DNA from: an uncultured Oscillospiraceae bacterium
GTDB lineage: Bacteria; Bacillota; Clostridia; Oscillospirales; Oscillospiraceae
Direction of reading: 5' to 3'
Length of the DNA: 41,971 bases
Assembly: GCA_947626905.1 (NCBI GenBank)
Contig: CANQUE010000016.1
Span: 1 to 41,971, forward strand
Part shown: positions 16,193 to 24,436 of the stretch, piece by piece
Numbering within the stretch: position 1 is the first letter of the stretch
Layout: each line of letters begins with the position of its first letter
Made by a program: the position numbers and the translations under genes
Notes under the pieces: model-generated
Databases searched by the model: none
Told to the model about the DNA's origin: nothing
The model's input: the letters and a program-made list of their open reading frames with translations, nothing else

Positions 16193-16950
16193 AGTGCTAT
16201 GAGATCACGTTCCGCACGTTTTACGACGCGCTGCGCCATCAGTGGCGGATGTACGTTTTGATCGTTCTGCTGTTTGCCGCCCTTGGCGTGGCCTCCGGCG
16301 CCATATGGGCCCAGCGGCTGTCCGCTCCCGCCGCGGGAGAGGCGGACAGCATCGGCCGCGTCGACTTCTCCCCACTCTCTTTTGATCCGGAATACTACGC
16401 CTCCTGTTACCTGGAGCTGCAGACCGCCAAGGAAAAAACGGAAACGTATATCCAAACCCTGTCCGCCGAGAGCACGCTGACCGAAGCGCAGCAGGCCCAG
16501 GTGGCGGAGTTCGCCGCAGCCTTTGACGAATACGTCCGGGAGCAGTTTCTCCCCCTTCAGGACGTCTTCACCAACGCTCCGGCCGCGAACTACACCCCTG
16601 CCGAATTCCTGATCCCCTATATCTGGACGACCGGTCAGACCGACGCGGCGGAGCAGAGCCGCCATACCGGGGCGCTCATCGACGCCGCCGCGGTGGCCCA
16701 GAACCAGCTGGCCGAGCGCCTGGATGCGCTTGCCGGCGAGATCGCGGTGGAAAACCATCTTCTGGTCCGCGTCAGCGCCGATCCGGTATCCGTCCTGATC
16801 TACCATACCCACAGAGCCGTATCCGCCCGGGAAAATTTCCTGGTCCTGACTTTGTTCTGCACGCTGACGGGCGTCTGCGCCGGCGCATATCTCTGCCTGT
16901 GCCGGGAGGCGAAAAACCGTCTGGCACAGGCGAAGCCGGAAAATACCTGA
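16189..16950 (+). CDS. Wzz-like chain-length regulator (two-transmembrane protein)
   Basis: A 253-residue protein with one membrane segment near residues 22-42 (MYVLIVLLFAALGVASGAIW) and a second near 220-240 (LTLFCTLTGVCAGAYLCLC). Between them lies a hydrophilic, mostly helical extracytoplasmic domain. This is the layout of Wzz/CapA-type polysaccharide co-polymerases that set chain length with Wzy. No tyrosine-kinase domain follows, and sequence identity to known Wzz proteins is low to the eye, so the call rests on topology and context. It is coupled to the polymerase gene through ATGA at 16189-16192 and follows AGGAGGAGG. Confidence 0.6.
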   Translation: MKCYEITFRTFYDALRHQWRMYVLIVLLFAALGVASGAIWAQRLSAPAAGEADSIGRVDFSPLSFDPEYYASCYLELQTAKEKTETYIQTLSAESTLTEAQQAQVAEFAAAFDEYVREQFLPLQDVFTNAPAANYTPAEFLIPYIWTTGQTDAAEQSRHTGALIDAAAVAQNQLAERLDALAGEIAVENHLLVRVSADPVSVLIYHTHRAVSARENFLVLTLFCTLTGVCAGAYLCLCREAKNRLAQAKPENT

Positions 16951-17010
16951 AGGTCCCTGGCCCCGTCGTTTTTCTCCCCTTTCATCTGATGCTGCGAGGT
17001 TGACACGTCC

Positions 17011-18528
17011 ATGCCGATATCACCCAAAAAGCACCTGCTCCGCGCCACGATCTCCGTGACGGGCGTTATCGTCATTGCAAAGATCTTCGGGTTCATAAAG
17101 CAGACCGTCGTAGCCGCCCATTTCGGTACAACGATCGAGACCGACCTTATCAACCTCTCCCAAAATTTTATCGGCGATATTCAATACGTCCTGGTCCAGG
17201 TCCTTTTGACCGCGTTCACCTCCGTCTATATCCGCACGAAACACGAAAGCGAGCCGCTGGCGAAAAAGCTGACCGGCAACGCCCTCAAAGCTTTTTCCGG
17301 GATAGCGCTCGGCATTACGCTGCTGATCCTGCTGGGCGCTCCCCTGATCGCCAGGATCATCGCCCCCAGCTATTCCGAATCGCTCTCCAAAGAACTGACC
17401 CATTATCTGCGCATCTTCTGTCCGGTCCTCGTCTGTTATATCTGGCATGCCATTTCTCACGCGCTGCTGAACGCCCACAGCCGCTTTGTTCCCGGGGAGC
17501 TTGTATCTCTGATCCAGAGCGTCATCCTCATCGCGTGCATCCTCCTTTTCCAGGCCCGTTGGGGCATCAAGGTCCTGGTCTACGGGTTCTTCTTCTACAC
17601 CATATTCAACGCAGCGCTTTTGGTCTTTCTCTGCCGGAAAGACATCTCCCTCCCCCGGGGAAACCCCTTTTCCGATCCGTCGGTCCGAATGCTGCTGCGC
17701 ATGACCGGGCCGCTGTTCTTGAGCTACGCCATGGTCTATATCAACCAGCAGGTGGATAAGATCCTGGCCTCCGGCCTGCCGGCCGGCACGGTGACGGCCA
17801 TGGGATATGCCGCGGTACTGTCCAACCTGGTCGGAACATTTATCGTTTCCTTCTGTTCGATCCTGTATACACACATCACCTCCCATATCTCCCGGCATGA
17901 GCACACGCTGGCCGCCACCCAGACGGTCCGTTCCACCTCCCTGCTGATCCTGGTCTTTCTCCCCATCAGCATCATCACGGTCCTGTGCTCGCACGATATC
18001 GTTTCCGCGGTCTTTGAGCGGGGCGCCTATACATCTGAAAGCGTGTCCGTCAGCGCCGCGGCATTGATGGGGTACGGCTTCTCTTTTATCCCGCTCATAT
18101 TTCGGGAGCAGTTCAGCCGCTTTCAATACGGCTATCAGAATTCCCGCATGCCCATGATCAACAGCGTGATCAGCATTTTTGTCAACATCGGCCTCAGCAT
18201 CCTTTTCTGCCGGTATTGGGGCGTGTTTGGCATCGCCCTGGCAAGCAGCATCGCCGCCTGCGTATGCGCCATTCTGAACGTCTTCACAGCCCGCCGGCTC
18301 AACCGCGCGCTCTCTTTGCGCCCCCTTTTGAACCAGCTCCCGTTCCTTGCCGCCGGGGGACTGGCCTGTTACTTCATCACCGGATGGGCCCTCCGCTGTT
18401 TCCAGGCCTATTCCTCTCTTGTGCGGTTCGTTCTGGTGGCCCTCTGCGCCGGAGCGGGCTATGTCCTCTTCGTCAGCCCCATCGTTTTCAAGCTGCTGAA
18501 GCAGCATCGCGCCGGCGGTCCGGTCTAG
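17011..18528 (+). CDS. MurJ/MviN-family flippase, probably the Wzx of this locus
   Basis: The 505-residue protein has about fourteen hydrophobic segments and typical MviN motifs: TGVIVIAKIFGFIKQTVVAA at the N-terminus, MTGPLFLSYAMVYINQQVDK in the middle and VFERGAYTSESV. MOP-superfamily flippases move undecaprenyl-PP-linked precursors across the membrane. The essential lipid II MurJ is usually not in a glycan cluster, so this copy most likely exports the repeat unit. It is the last gene of the plus-strand operon. The 60-base gap before it (16951-17010) holds TGCGAGGT as a possible ribosome-binding site. A bidirectional terminator follows its stop. Confidence 0.82.
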   Translation: MPISPKKHLLRATISVTGVIVIAKIFGFIKQTVVAAHFGTTIETDLINLSQNFIGDIQYVLVQVLLTAFTSVYIRTKHESEPLAKKLTGNALKAFSGIALGITLLILLGAPLIARIIAPSYSESLSKELTHYLRIFCPVLVCYIWHAISHALLNAHSRFVPGELVSLIQSVILIACILLFQARWGIKVLVYGFFFYTIFNAALLVFLCRKDISLPRGNPFSDPSVRMLLRMTGPLFLSYAMVYINQQVDKILASGLPAGTVTAMGYAAVLSNLVGTFIVSFCSILYTHITSHISRHEHTLAATQTVRSTSLLILVFLPISIITVLCSHDIVSAVFERGAYTSESVSVSAAALMGYGFSFIPLIFREQFSRFQYGYQNSRMPMINSVISIFVNIGLSILFCRYWGVFGIALASSIAACVCAILNVFTARRLNRALSLRPLLNQLPFLAAGGLACYFITGWALRCFQAYSSLVRFVLVALCAGAGYVLFVSPIVFKLLKQHRAGGPV

Positions 18529-18550
18529 CGCCGCCCAGTCCTGTCACAAA

Positions 18551-18596
18551 CGCAAAAAAGCAGGCACACGGTTTCCCGTGTTGCCTGCTTTTTGCG
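18551..18596. terminator. Bidirectional terminator between the two convergent operons
   Basis: A long stem (GCAGGCACACGG with CCCGTGTTGCCTGC, three-base loop) is flanked by A-runs on the left and T-runs on the right, so it can end transcription from both sides. Confidence 0.88.
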
Positions 18597-18618
18597 CCGG
18601 ACGGGGCGGCAGCGCAGT

Positions 18619-20973
18619 TTATATCGCCACGCGCACCGTTCTCGTCATTCTCTCCACCAGGTCATAGCCGTCCCAGATCAAGTCAAAATCCATGGTGTGT
18701 CCGATCGGTACGACCCGATCCACGCCTTTGATCCCGGATCGCAGCACCGGCCCGACCAAAGAGCCATCCCCCAGCACGCCGATCGTCTGACAGCGGACAT
18801 CGTTGCAGAGATCCCTGATCTCCAAGATGTCCTCACACTCATACTCATAAAAATATCCGCAATTGCCCCGATAATCCATGAGCCTTGGGGATGCCTCATA
18901 AACCTGGAGCCTTACCAGCCGATTGTCCGTCTTTTCCATTTCCCGCATCTTGCCCAGCCCCGCCGCACACGCCTCATATTCCAACGAGAGCTTGTCCACC
19001 GCCTGGATCTTTTGAAACGGGTATTTCTCCTTCACCAGCGCATAAAGCGCGTCCCAAAATCGCCCCTGCGCCTCTTTCCTGGCCCGTCCGGTCCATATCA
19101 CGATCCGGGGACTGGTACAGGCGTTCTGATCGGACAGGAAGGTATCGTTATAAAAGTCCGACGCGATCCGCGCCGCCGTTTTTTCGCCCTCGTCACCGGA
19201 CAAAAGCCCCATATAATGGTCGGCGTCGAGCACCGCCAGGGAGTACCTGTCCGCGAAGGTGATCTCCGTCGCCCTCGGCGGCAGGGGAGAGTTTCGCACT
19301 TCCGCTATCGTGGCGTCACCGCCCCACACGACTCTCACGTCGCACAGGGAGGACAGCACGTCATTGATCTCCCTGCTGCGCTCGTACCGCACCAACGCGA
19401 CATAGGGCGCGAGAGCCTTATGCTTTTCCAGGACCGCCCTGAGCGCGGCGTTTATGATCCCGACCTGGGGAAAATCCTTCGTCGGGACTCTGACAATGTT
19501 GGCGTTGCCGCACATCAGGCCGGAAAACAGCGAATAGGCATAGTTGACCGGCACATTGGAGGGGGCGATGTGGAAGACCACGCCCCGCCCTATCCGGGCA
19601 TTCTCTCCGTCCGCCGCAAACCGCGCCTTCAGCTTCGATACCGAAGCTCTTCTGAGCCAAAACCCCAGGGTGACCACATCAGAAAAGGACCTGGCCTCTC
19701 TGCTCCGCATCAGCTCCTTGGACAGGTCGTCCAAAAAGTCGATCATCTCCTCCGAAAAAGGAGCCAGCGGAGGCGCGGAGGGCATATCCATCACCGTCTG
19801 GATATCCCCCAGCAAAAAGCGCACCTTGTCCAGCTTGCGGGGGTCCTTCTTCTCCTCCTGGTCAGACGGCGATACAGGCAGGGCGCTGTGATCCGCGGCA
19901 AAAGTATCGCTGCATCCCCGGATCTCGGCGTTTTTCAGCCGCCCCAGGATCTTAAAGTATTTTCCCTTTCGGCCGCACGGGCAGTCATCCTCCCCCAGCA
20001 GCACCCCTTCATCCTCTGTCAGCAGAGAATGGCCGGGATACGACTCCGGGATCGTGGAAACCACCTGGAGGATCCCGGTCTTTCCGATCCCGCATTCGGA
20101 AAAATCCACCGGGTCCCGCACGATCACATCGGAAAAAGCGCTGGCATGCAGATGGCCGCACTCACATTCCATATAGATGCAGCCGGTCTGTTCGACCATG
20201 CCGTAATAATCATGGACCCTCTTCAGGCCGCACACAGACTGCAGCCTTGCGCGGAATTCTTCCGGGCTGATCGCCTCGCTGGCCAGCTTTTTCCAGCCGC
20301 CTCCATGGATAAGAACGCAGTCGGAGAGGTCAAAAACGACCCCCTCTTCCCTGAGCTTTAGCAGTTCTTTATAAAAATACTGCCATATCATGAAGGTAAA
20401 GCCGAACATAAAAACAGTCTGCCCGGAATTCTGCTTCAAAAATTCCCGCAAACCATCCACATCCAGCTTCATATCGTCATCAAAAGCGTAGATCTTCTTC
20501 GCCCCGAATATGGAAAACCCCAGTATCCCCGCGCCCCGCGCGGAAAACATCGCCCTGTTTTTCAGCACGGACGGGCAGTCCAATATGATCATAGGCATAC
20601 GGTTGGGGCCAAGGAAGTCATTGACGATCTTCACCATTGCCTTTTGCTGGTTGGAGGAAGTGACCTTGTCGAGATAGATCTTTGAAACGCGCTGGCCAGT
20701 GGTCCCGGAGGAAGTCATGGTCTTGACGATCTCGCCGTCGTCCACGCTTTTCAAAGACAGCTCCTTGAACAGCCGCACAGGCAGAAACGGGATGTCTTTA
20801 TACGACCTGACCGAGGCGGGATCGTAAGAGATCGTATCCAGAATGTCCCTATATGCTTTGCAGCTGCTCCTGTGCTTTTCGGTAAGCTGTTTCAGCCGTT
20901 CCGTCAGCATCTTTTCTTTCTCTTCTTTGTTCAGAGAATAGGGGGCTATCCCCAGGAAATCTTCAAATGTCAC
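18619..20973 (-). CDS. LuxE-LuxC fusion: acyl-protein synthetase plus acyl reductase
   Basis: A 784-residue two-domain enzyme. Residues 1-~355 are LuxE-like: FLPVRLFKE, the AMP-forming motif TMTSSGTTGQRVSK, DYYGMVEQTG and two cysteine clusters, CECGHLHAS and CPCGRKGK. Residues ~375-784 are LuxC-like, an aldehyde-dehydrogenase-fold acyl reductase with VFHIAPSNVPVNYAYSLFSG and the nucleophilic cysteine in SDQNACTSPRIVIW. In luminous bacteria LuxE activates an acyl group and LuxC reduces it to an aldehyde as separate proteins; here both activities are on one chain. No luciferase genes exist, so the aldehyde presumably feeds glycan or lipid synthesis. The start overlaps the thioesterase stop by four bases. 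It is the last gene of the minus-strand operon. Confidence 0.85.
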   Translation of the reverse strand: MTFEDFLGIAPYSLNKEEKEKMLTERLKQLTEKHRSSCKAYRDILDTISYDPASVRSYKDIPFLPVRLFKELSLKSVDDGEIVKTMTSSGTTGQRVSKIYLDKVTSSNQQKAMVKIVNDFLGPNRMPMIILDCPSVLKNRAMFSARGAGILGFSIFGAKKIYAFDDDMKLDVDGLREFLKQNSGQTVFMFGFTFMIWQYFYKELLKLREEGVVFDLSDCVLIHGGGWKKLASEAISPEEFRARLQSVCGLKRVHDYYGMVEQTGCIYMECECGHLHASAFSDVIVRDPVDFSECGIGKTGILQVVSTIPESYPGHSLLTEDEGVLLGEDDCPCGRKGKYFKILGRLKNAEIRGCSDTFAADHSALPVSPSDQEEKKDPRKLDKVRFLLGDIQTVMDMPSAPPLAPFSEEMIDFLDDLSKELMRSREARSFSDVVTLGFWLRRASVSKLKARFAADGENARIGRGVVFHIAPSNVPVNYAYSLFSGLMCGNANIVRVPTKDFPQVGIINAALRAVLEKHKALAPYVALVRYERSREINDVLSSLCDVRVVWGGDATIAEVRNSPLPPRATEITFADRYSLAVLDADHYMGLLSGDEGEKTAARIASDFYNDTFLSDQNACTSPRIVIWTGRARKEAQGRFWDALYALVKEKYPFQKIQAVDKLSLEYEACAAGLGKMREMEKTDNRLVRLQVYEASPRLMDYRGNCGYFYEYECEDILEIRDLCNDVRCQTIGVLGDGSLVGPVLRSGIKGVDRVVPIGHTMDFDLIWDGYDLVERMTRTVRVAI

Positions 20974-21668
20974 GCCGTCACCCCCAGTTTTTTCATGATA
21001 AGGTCCCCCATCTGCTCACAATGCTCATTTATAAAAAAATGGGAGCCGCTGTATTCAACGAACTCGCAGCTTTTATGGAAATACTCGGTCCACGCGTCCA
21101 TATCGGCCCTTGGGGTATCCTCCTGCGAATAAAATACGACGGCGGGAACGTCCGTTGAAAAACGCAGGGATCGGAAATCATACCTGCCGATCATCTGATA
21201 ATCCGCCTTATACAGCGGCAAATATACCCTCCAGAAGCTGCGGTTTTCTATCAGACCCTCCGGAACGCCCCCGAAGCGCACGGTCCTCTGTTTCACATAT
21301 TCATCCAGGTCGTCTTCTGTCAGCCGCCCGATATCAACGACGGCCTTGGGCGCGTGGGCGGACAGGAAAACCATCTTCGGCAAAGGGATCTCCCCCTTGA
21401 CCAATATGGTCCGCAGGACCTCTGTCGCGGCGATGCTTCCCATGCTGTAGCCCAGGAGGGCATAGCCGCTCCCATCCAGATCTTCCTTTATTTTCAAATA
21501 CAGATCCGCGGCGATCTGCTGAAAAGAGGAGCACAGGGGTTCTTTTCTTCGCCGGCCGTGTCCAGGGTATTCCAGCTTCACAAAGTCGATCCGGCCCTTA
21601 CAGCAGTCTTCCAGTTTGTCGAAAAATGCCGCCGTTCCACCCGCGATCGTAAAGCAAAACAGCTGCAT
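20970..21668 (-). CDS. Type II (GrsT/SrfAD-like) thioesterase
   Basis: The 232-residue alpha/beta hydrolase has LEYPGHGRRRKEP, the nucleophile elbow GYSMGS and the late catalytic histidine in YSGSHFFIN. This is the pattern of external thioesterases that serve non-ribosomal and polyketide assembly lines by freeing acyl groups from carrier proteins. Here the natural partner is the single ACP encoded 1.5 kb upstream in the operon. With the downstream LuxE-LuxC it reproduces the thioesterase, synthetase and reductase trio of bacterial fatty-acid reductase systems, although LuxD is a different hydrolase. It starts 18 bases after the acyl ligase stop. Confidence 0.85.
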   Translation of the reverse strand: MQLFCFTIAGGTAAFFDKLEDCCKGRIDFVKLEYPGHGRRRKEPLCSSFQQIAADLYLKIKEDLDGSGYALLGYSMGSIAATEVLRTILVKGEIPLPKMVFLSAHAPKAVVDIGRLTEDDLDEYVKQRTVRFGGVPEGLIENRSFWRVYLPLYKADYQMIGRYDFRSLRFSTDVPAVVFYSQEDTPRADMDAWTEYFHKSCEFVEYSGSHFFINEHCEQMGDLIMKKLGVTA

Positions 21669-21686
21669 AACAAACCTCCGGGTCCC

Positions 21687-23102
21687 TCAGGACCGCTGAA
21701 AATAGCGCGCCAATTCCTTATACAACGTCTTCCCCGCGTCATTTTTGGGGATCTCATCGATCACAACGATCTCAAACGCCGCCGGATTCAGCCCGGTCTT
21801 TCCCACCACATAATCCTTGACGCCGGACGCGAGAGAAGGATCGGTGATAAAAATATACATATGGTCGTCTATCCCGGAGCTGGCGCAGTCGATCTGGCCG
21901 AACTTCCCCTTGAGCAGCCGGTCGATCTCATCCAGGTTGACCCTGTTCCCGTATATCTTCAGAAATCTCTTTTTTCTTCCGACGATGTAATAATACCCGC
22001 TCTCGTCAAACTGCGCGATATCTCCCGTCTGGAGGACGCCCTTCCTCTCGTCCCCTTTTTGCAGATCGTCCACATTCTCGGCGTATCCCAAGGTCACATT
22101 CGGCCCTTCGTATACCAGCTCTCCCGGCGTATAAGGCTCCGAGATCTCCTGGCCCTCGTCGTCTATGAGCCGGAATTTTCCCCCGGGAATGGCGATCCCC
22201 ATGGACCCGCATTTTTCGACGGATCTCTCCGCCGGCAGGTATCCCATGCGGGCCGTCGCCTCGCACTGGCCGTACATCACGACAAAGTCCCTGCCTTTTT
22301 TCCGGGCGTCCTCGGCAAATTTTTTGTGCAGCTCCGGGGTGAGCTTCCCCCCCGCCTGGGTCATATAGCGCAGGGAGGGCAGATCCATCCTGTAAAAGCG
22401 CAGCCTGTCGAGCATTTCGTACGTGTAGGGCACCCCCCCAAAGGAGGTGGCCTTTTGCTCCCTAAAAAAGGACCAGAATTCCTTTTGCATCAGCCCTTTT
22501 TCCGTCAGCAGCAGCGTGGCGCCCACGAAGAGATGGCTGTTGATGATGGAAAGGCCATAGGTATAGTTCATGGGGAGCGTGGTGATCGGGCGCTCCGTTT
22601 CATCCAGACGCAGATATTCCACGATGGATCTCGCATTGGATTCCACGTTTTTATAGCTCTGCCTGACGAATTTGGGACTTCCCGTAGACCCGGAAGTGGT
22701 CAGCAGCAGGCATAGCTGAGGATTCAGTTCGTACCGATCGGAGTAACCCGTTTTCAGCAGCTTATAACCGTACGATCCATAGACGCTCTCGGCGGCCGGA
22801 AAAGTCCCCGCCATCTCCTCAGGCACCCACAGAAAAGACGGATGGTATTGTTCGATCAGACTGTCCAGCGATCCCCTCTCCAAATGCGCGTTGAGCAGAA
22901 GGGGCACGATGCCATTGTCGATCAGCGACGCATATCCCGCGACCGCGCCAATGGTATTTTGGCAGAGCACAAAGACCAGGCACCGCTTCCCGATGTGTCC
23001 CGCGATCCGCTCTTCCTCCGAAGCCAGCTGGGCATATGTCACCGACCTGCCGAATTCGTCCAATAAAGCCGTATTACTTCCGAACGAACTTATATCCCAC
23101 AT
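21687..23102 (-). CDS. ANL-superfamily acyl/amino acid-AMP ligase
   Basis: A 471-residue adenylate-forming enzyme. The phosphate loop is LLTTSGSTGSPKFVRQS; later come YGQCEATARMGY, TGDIAQFDESGYYYIVGRKK and the C-terminal catalytic lysine region KNDAGKTLYKELARY. It activates a carboxylic acid as acyl-AMP and most likely loads it on the ACP encoded immediately upstream, 15 bases away. The acid cannot be predicted by eye. Two C7 runs on the plus strand (22347-22353 and 22433-22439) fall inside the gene but are in frame and short. Confidence 0.88.
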   Translation of the reverse strand: MWDISSFGSNTALLDEFGRSVTYAQLASEEERIAGHIGKRCLVFVLCQNTIGAVAGYASLIDNGIVPLLLNAHLERGSLDSLIEQYHPSFLWVPEEMAGTFPAAESVYGSYGYKLLKTGYSDRYELNPQLCLLLTTSGSTGSPKFVRQSYKNVESNARSIVEYLRLDETERPITTLPMNYTYGLSIINSHLFVGATLLLTEKGLMQKEFWSFFREQKATSFGGVPYTYEMLDRLRFYRMDLPSLRYMTQAGGKLTPELHKKFAEDARKKGRDFVVMYGQCEATARMGYLPAERSVEKCGSMGIAIPGGKFRLIDDEGQEISEPYTPGELVYEGPNVTLGYAENVDDLQKGDERKGVLQTGDIAQFDESGYYYIVGRKKRFLKIYGNRVNLDEIDRLLKGKFGQIDCASSGIDDHMYIFITDPSLASGVKDYVVGKTGLNPAAFEIVVIDEIPKNDAGKTLYKELARYFQRS

Positions 23103-23117
23103 GTTCCTGCTCCCTGT

Positions 23118-23357
23118 TTAGAACTCGATGCCGTAATTCTTGCCGAGGATTTCCTTTCCCTTTTCAAAAGAGCTCAGATCGATGATATCGTCGGTGTCCA
23201 TCATGATGTCGAAGCAATCTTCGATGGCGGCGATCAGGCCCATGTGCCCCACAGAATCCCACGCCGGGATCGCCTGATATTCCAAATGCTCCGCCTCTTC
23301 GGCCGTGATCGAAAAAGTTTCCTCGAATACGTTCAAATACTTTTCATAGTTGGTCAT
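23118..23357 (-). CDS. Acyl carrier protein
   Basis: A 79-residue acidic protein with the fold and length of an ACP. The phosphopantetheine site is the serine of AWDSVGHMGLIAAIED (residue ~35), a Val-Gly variant of the usual Asp-Ser-Leu. It is a dedicated carrier rather than the housekeeping AcpP, as it sits between a NeuB-like synthase and an acyl ligase. The acyl ligase probably loads it, the FabZ-like dehydratases process the chain, and the thioesterase, LuxE-LuxC or an LpxD-like acyltransferase unloads it. Confidence 0.88.
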   Translation of the reverse strand: MTNYEKYLNVFEETFSITAEEAEHLEYQAIPAWDSVGHMGLIAAIEDCFDIMMDTDDIIDLSSFEKGKEILGKNYGIEF

Positions 23358-23389
23358 CTCATATTTCCTCTTTTCTTATTTATTCTGTT

Positions 23390-24424
23390 TCAGACCAGAT
23401 CGGATCTCATCAGTACGCGATCCGCCCCGATATCGTGCTTCGCAATGCTTCCGACGACGCTCTCCAGCTCGGCCGGCGCAATGCCTGTGCCGGGCCGTTT
23501 GACGTCCAGGTCTTCCCGCCGCAATCTCTCTCCCGCGCGGATGTCCCTTGTCGTGACCACGCTCCTGCGCATATTCTCCCGCTGTTTTATCTCCCCCGGC
23601 AGCAGGACCCGGTCTTTTGTCCCCAATGCCAGTTGGATGGTCTTGCACTTTCTCACGAGTTCACGCAGCGGCCCGGGCTCCATCGCCATTTGGTTGTCCA
23701 TCCCGATCTTGGAAGCGTCCAGCGTGATATGCTTTTCAAGCACAGCCGCTCCCAGGACCGTGGCCGCGACCGCCGCCTCGTCCCCGATCGTGTGGTCCGA
23801 AAAGCCCACCGGATACTCTGGGAACAGCTCTCGCAGGCCCAGCATATTATTGAGGTTGGCGTTTTCTATCGCAGTGGGGTAGATCGAAACGCAGTGCAGG
23901 ATGACGATGTTCTCGTTGCCCGCGGCCTTCAGGATACGGATCGCCTCTTTGACCTCCGCGAACTCGGCCATTCCTGTGGAGATGACGAGAGGAACGTTCT
24001 TTTTCGCGATATACTCTAAAAACTGAGGGTTGTTCACCTCCATGGAGGATATCTTGATAAACGGCACATCGCATTCCTCAACGAGAAAGTCGACCTCCGC
24101 TTTGGAATACGGCGTGGAGGAGAAGGAGACCCCTTTTTCTCTGCAATAGGCAGCCATCTCTTTCAGGACTTCCGGCGGCATGGACAGTTTTTTTACAAAG
24201 CGCTTCGCGATCGGGTTTTTGTCATAATATGTCCGGGAATACAACGATTCTACCGACCAGGACTGAAACTTCACGCAATCACAGCCGGCGTCGGCCGCGG
24301 CGTCGATCATCCTTTTCGCCACTTCCGGATCGCCGTTGTGGCTGCTGTTCACCTCCGCGATGATATACGGCGCGCCAAACTCGGATATGACCTTGCCATC
24401 GTTAAAACGAACTTCCTTCAACAC
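23390..24424 (-). CDS. NeuB-family PEP-condensing synthase with C-terminal SAF domain
   Basis: A 344-residue protein with the NeuB/SpsE barrel motifs IAEVNSSHNGDPEVAKRMI, CVKFQSW, FSSTPYSKAEVDFL, HCVSIYPT, GFSDHTIGDEAAVAA and EKHITLD, and a C-terminal SAF (antifreeze-like) domain with RSVVTTRDIRAGERL. Family members condense phosphoenolpyruvate with a hexosamine to give sialic, legionaminic or pseudaminic acids. Here the usual DHxxSLEP motif is changed to MDNQMAMEP, and no CMP-transferase, hydrolysing epimerase or PseB/C/G gene is present. A standard nonulosonate is therefore doubtful, and an unusual aldehyde acceptor is possible. It lies 12 bases after the TPP enzyme gene. Confidence 0.85.
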   Translation of the reverse strand: MLKEVRFNDGKVISEFGAPYIIAEVNSSHNGDPEVAKRMIDAAADAGCDCVKFQSWSVESLYSRTYYDKNPIAKRFVKKLSMPPEVLKEMAAYCREKGVSFSSTPYSKAEVDFLVEECDVPFIKISSMEVNNPQFLEYIAKKNVPLVISTGMAEFAEVKEAIRILKAAGNENIVILHCVSIYPTAIENANLNNMLGLRELFPEYPVGFSDHTIGDEAAVAATVLGAAVLEKHITLDASKIGMDNQMAMEPGPLRELVRKCKTIQLALGTKDRVLLPGEIKQRENMRRSVVTTRDIRAGERLRREDLDVKRPGTGIAPAELESVVGSIAKHDIGADRVLMRSDLV

Positions 24425-24436
24425 AGCATCCGACTC

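Noticed and set aside
18619-21668. A bioluminescence (lux) operon
   Set aside because: Luciferase genes are absent, the thioesterase is of the GrsT type rather than LuxD, and the context is glycan synthesis.
22347-22439. Two C7 runs in the acyl ligase gene as phase switches
   Set aside because: Both are in frame within conserved sequence, and runs of six or seven C occur elsewhere in this GC-rich window without consequence.
23390-24424. A sialic, legionaminic or pseudaminic acid pathway
   Set aside because: Only a NeuB-like gene is present; no CMP-transferase, hydrolysing 2-epimerase or dehydratase/aminotransferase set lies in the window, and a key motif is altered.
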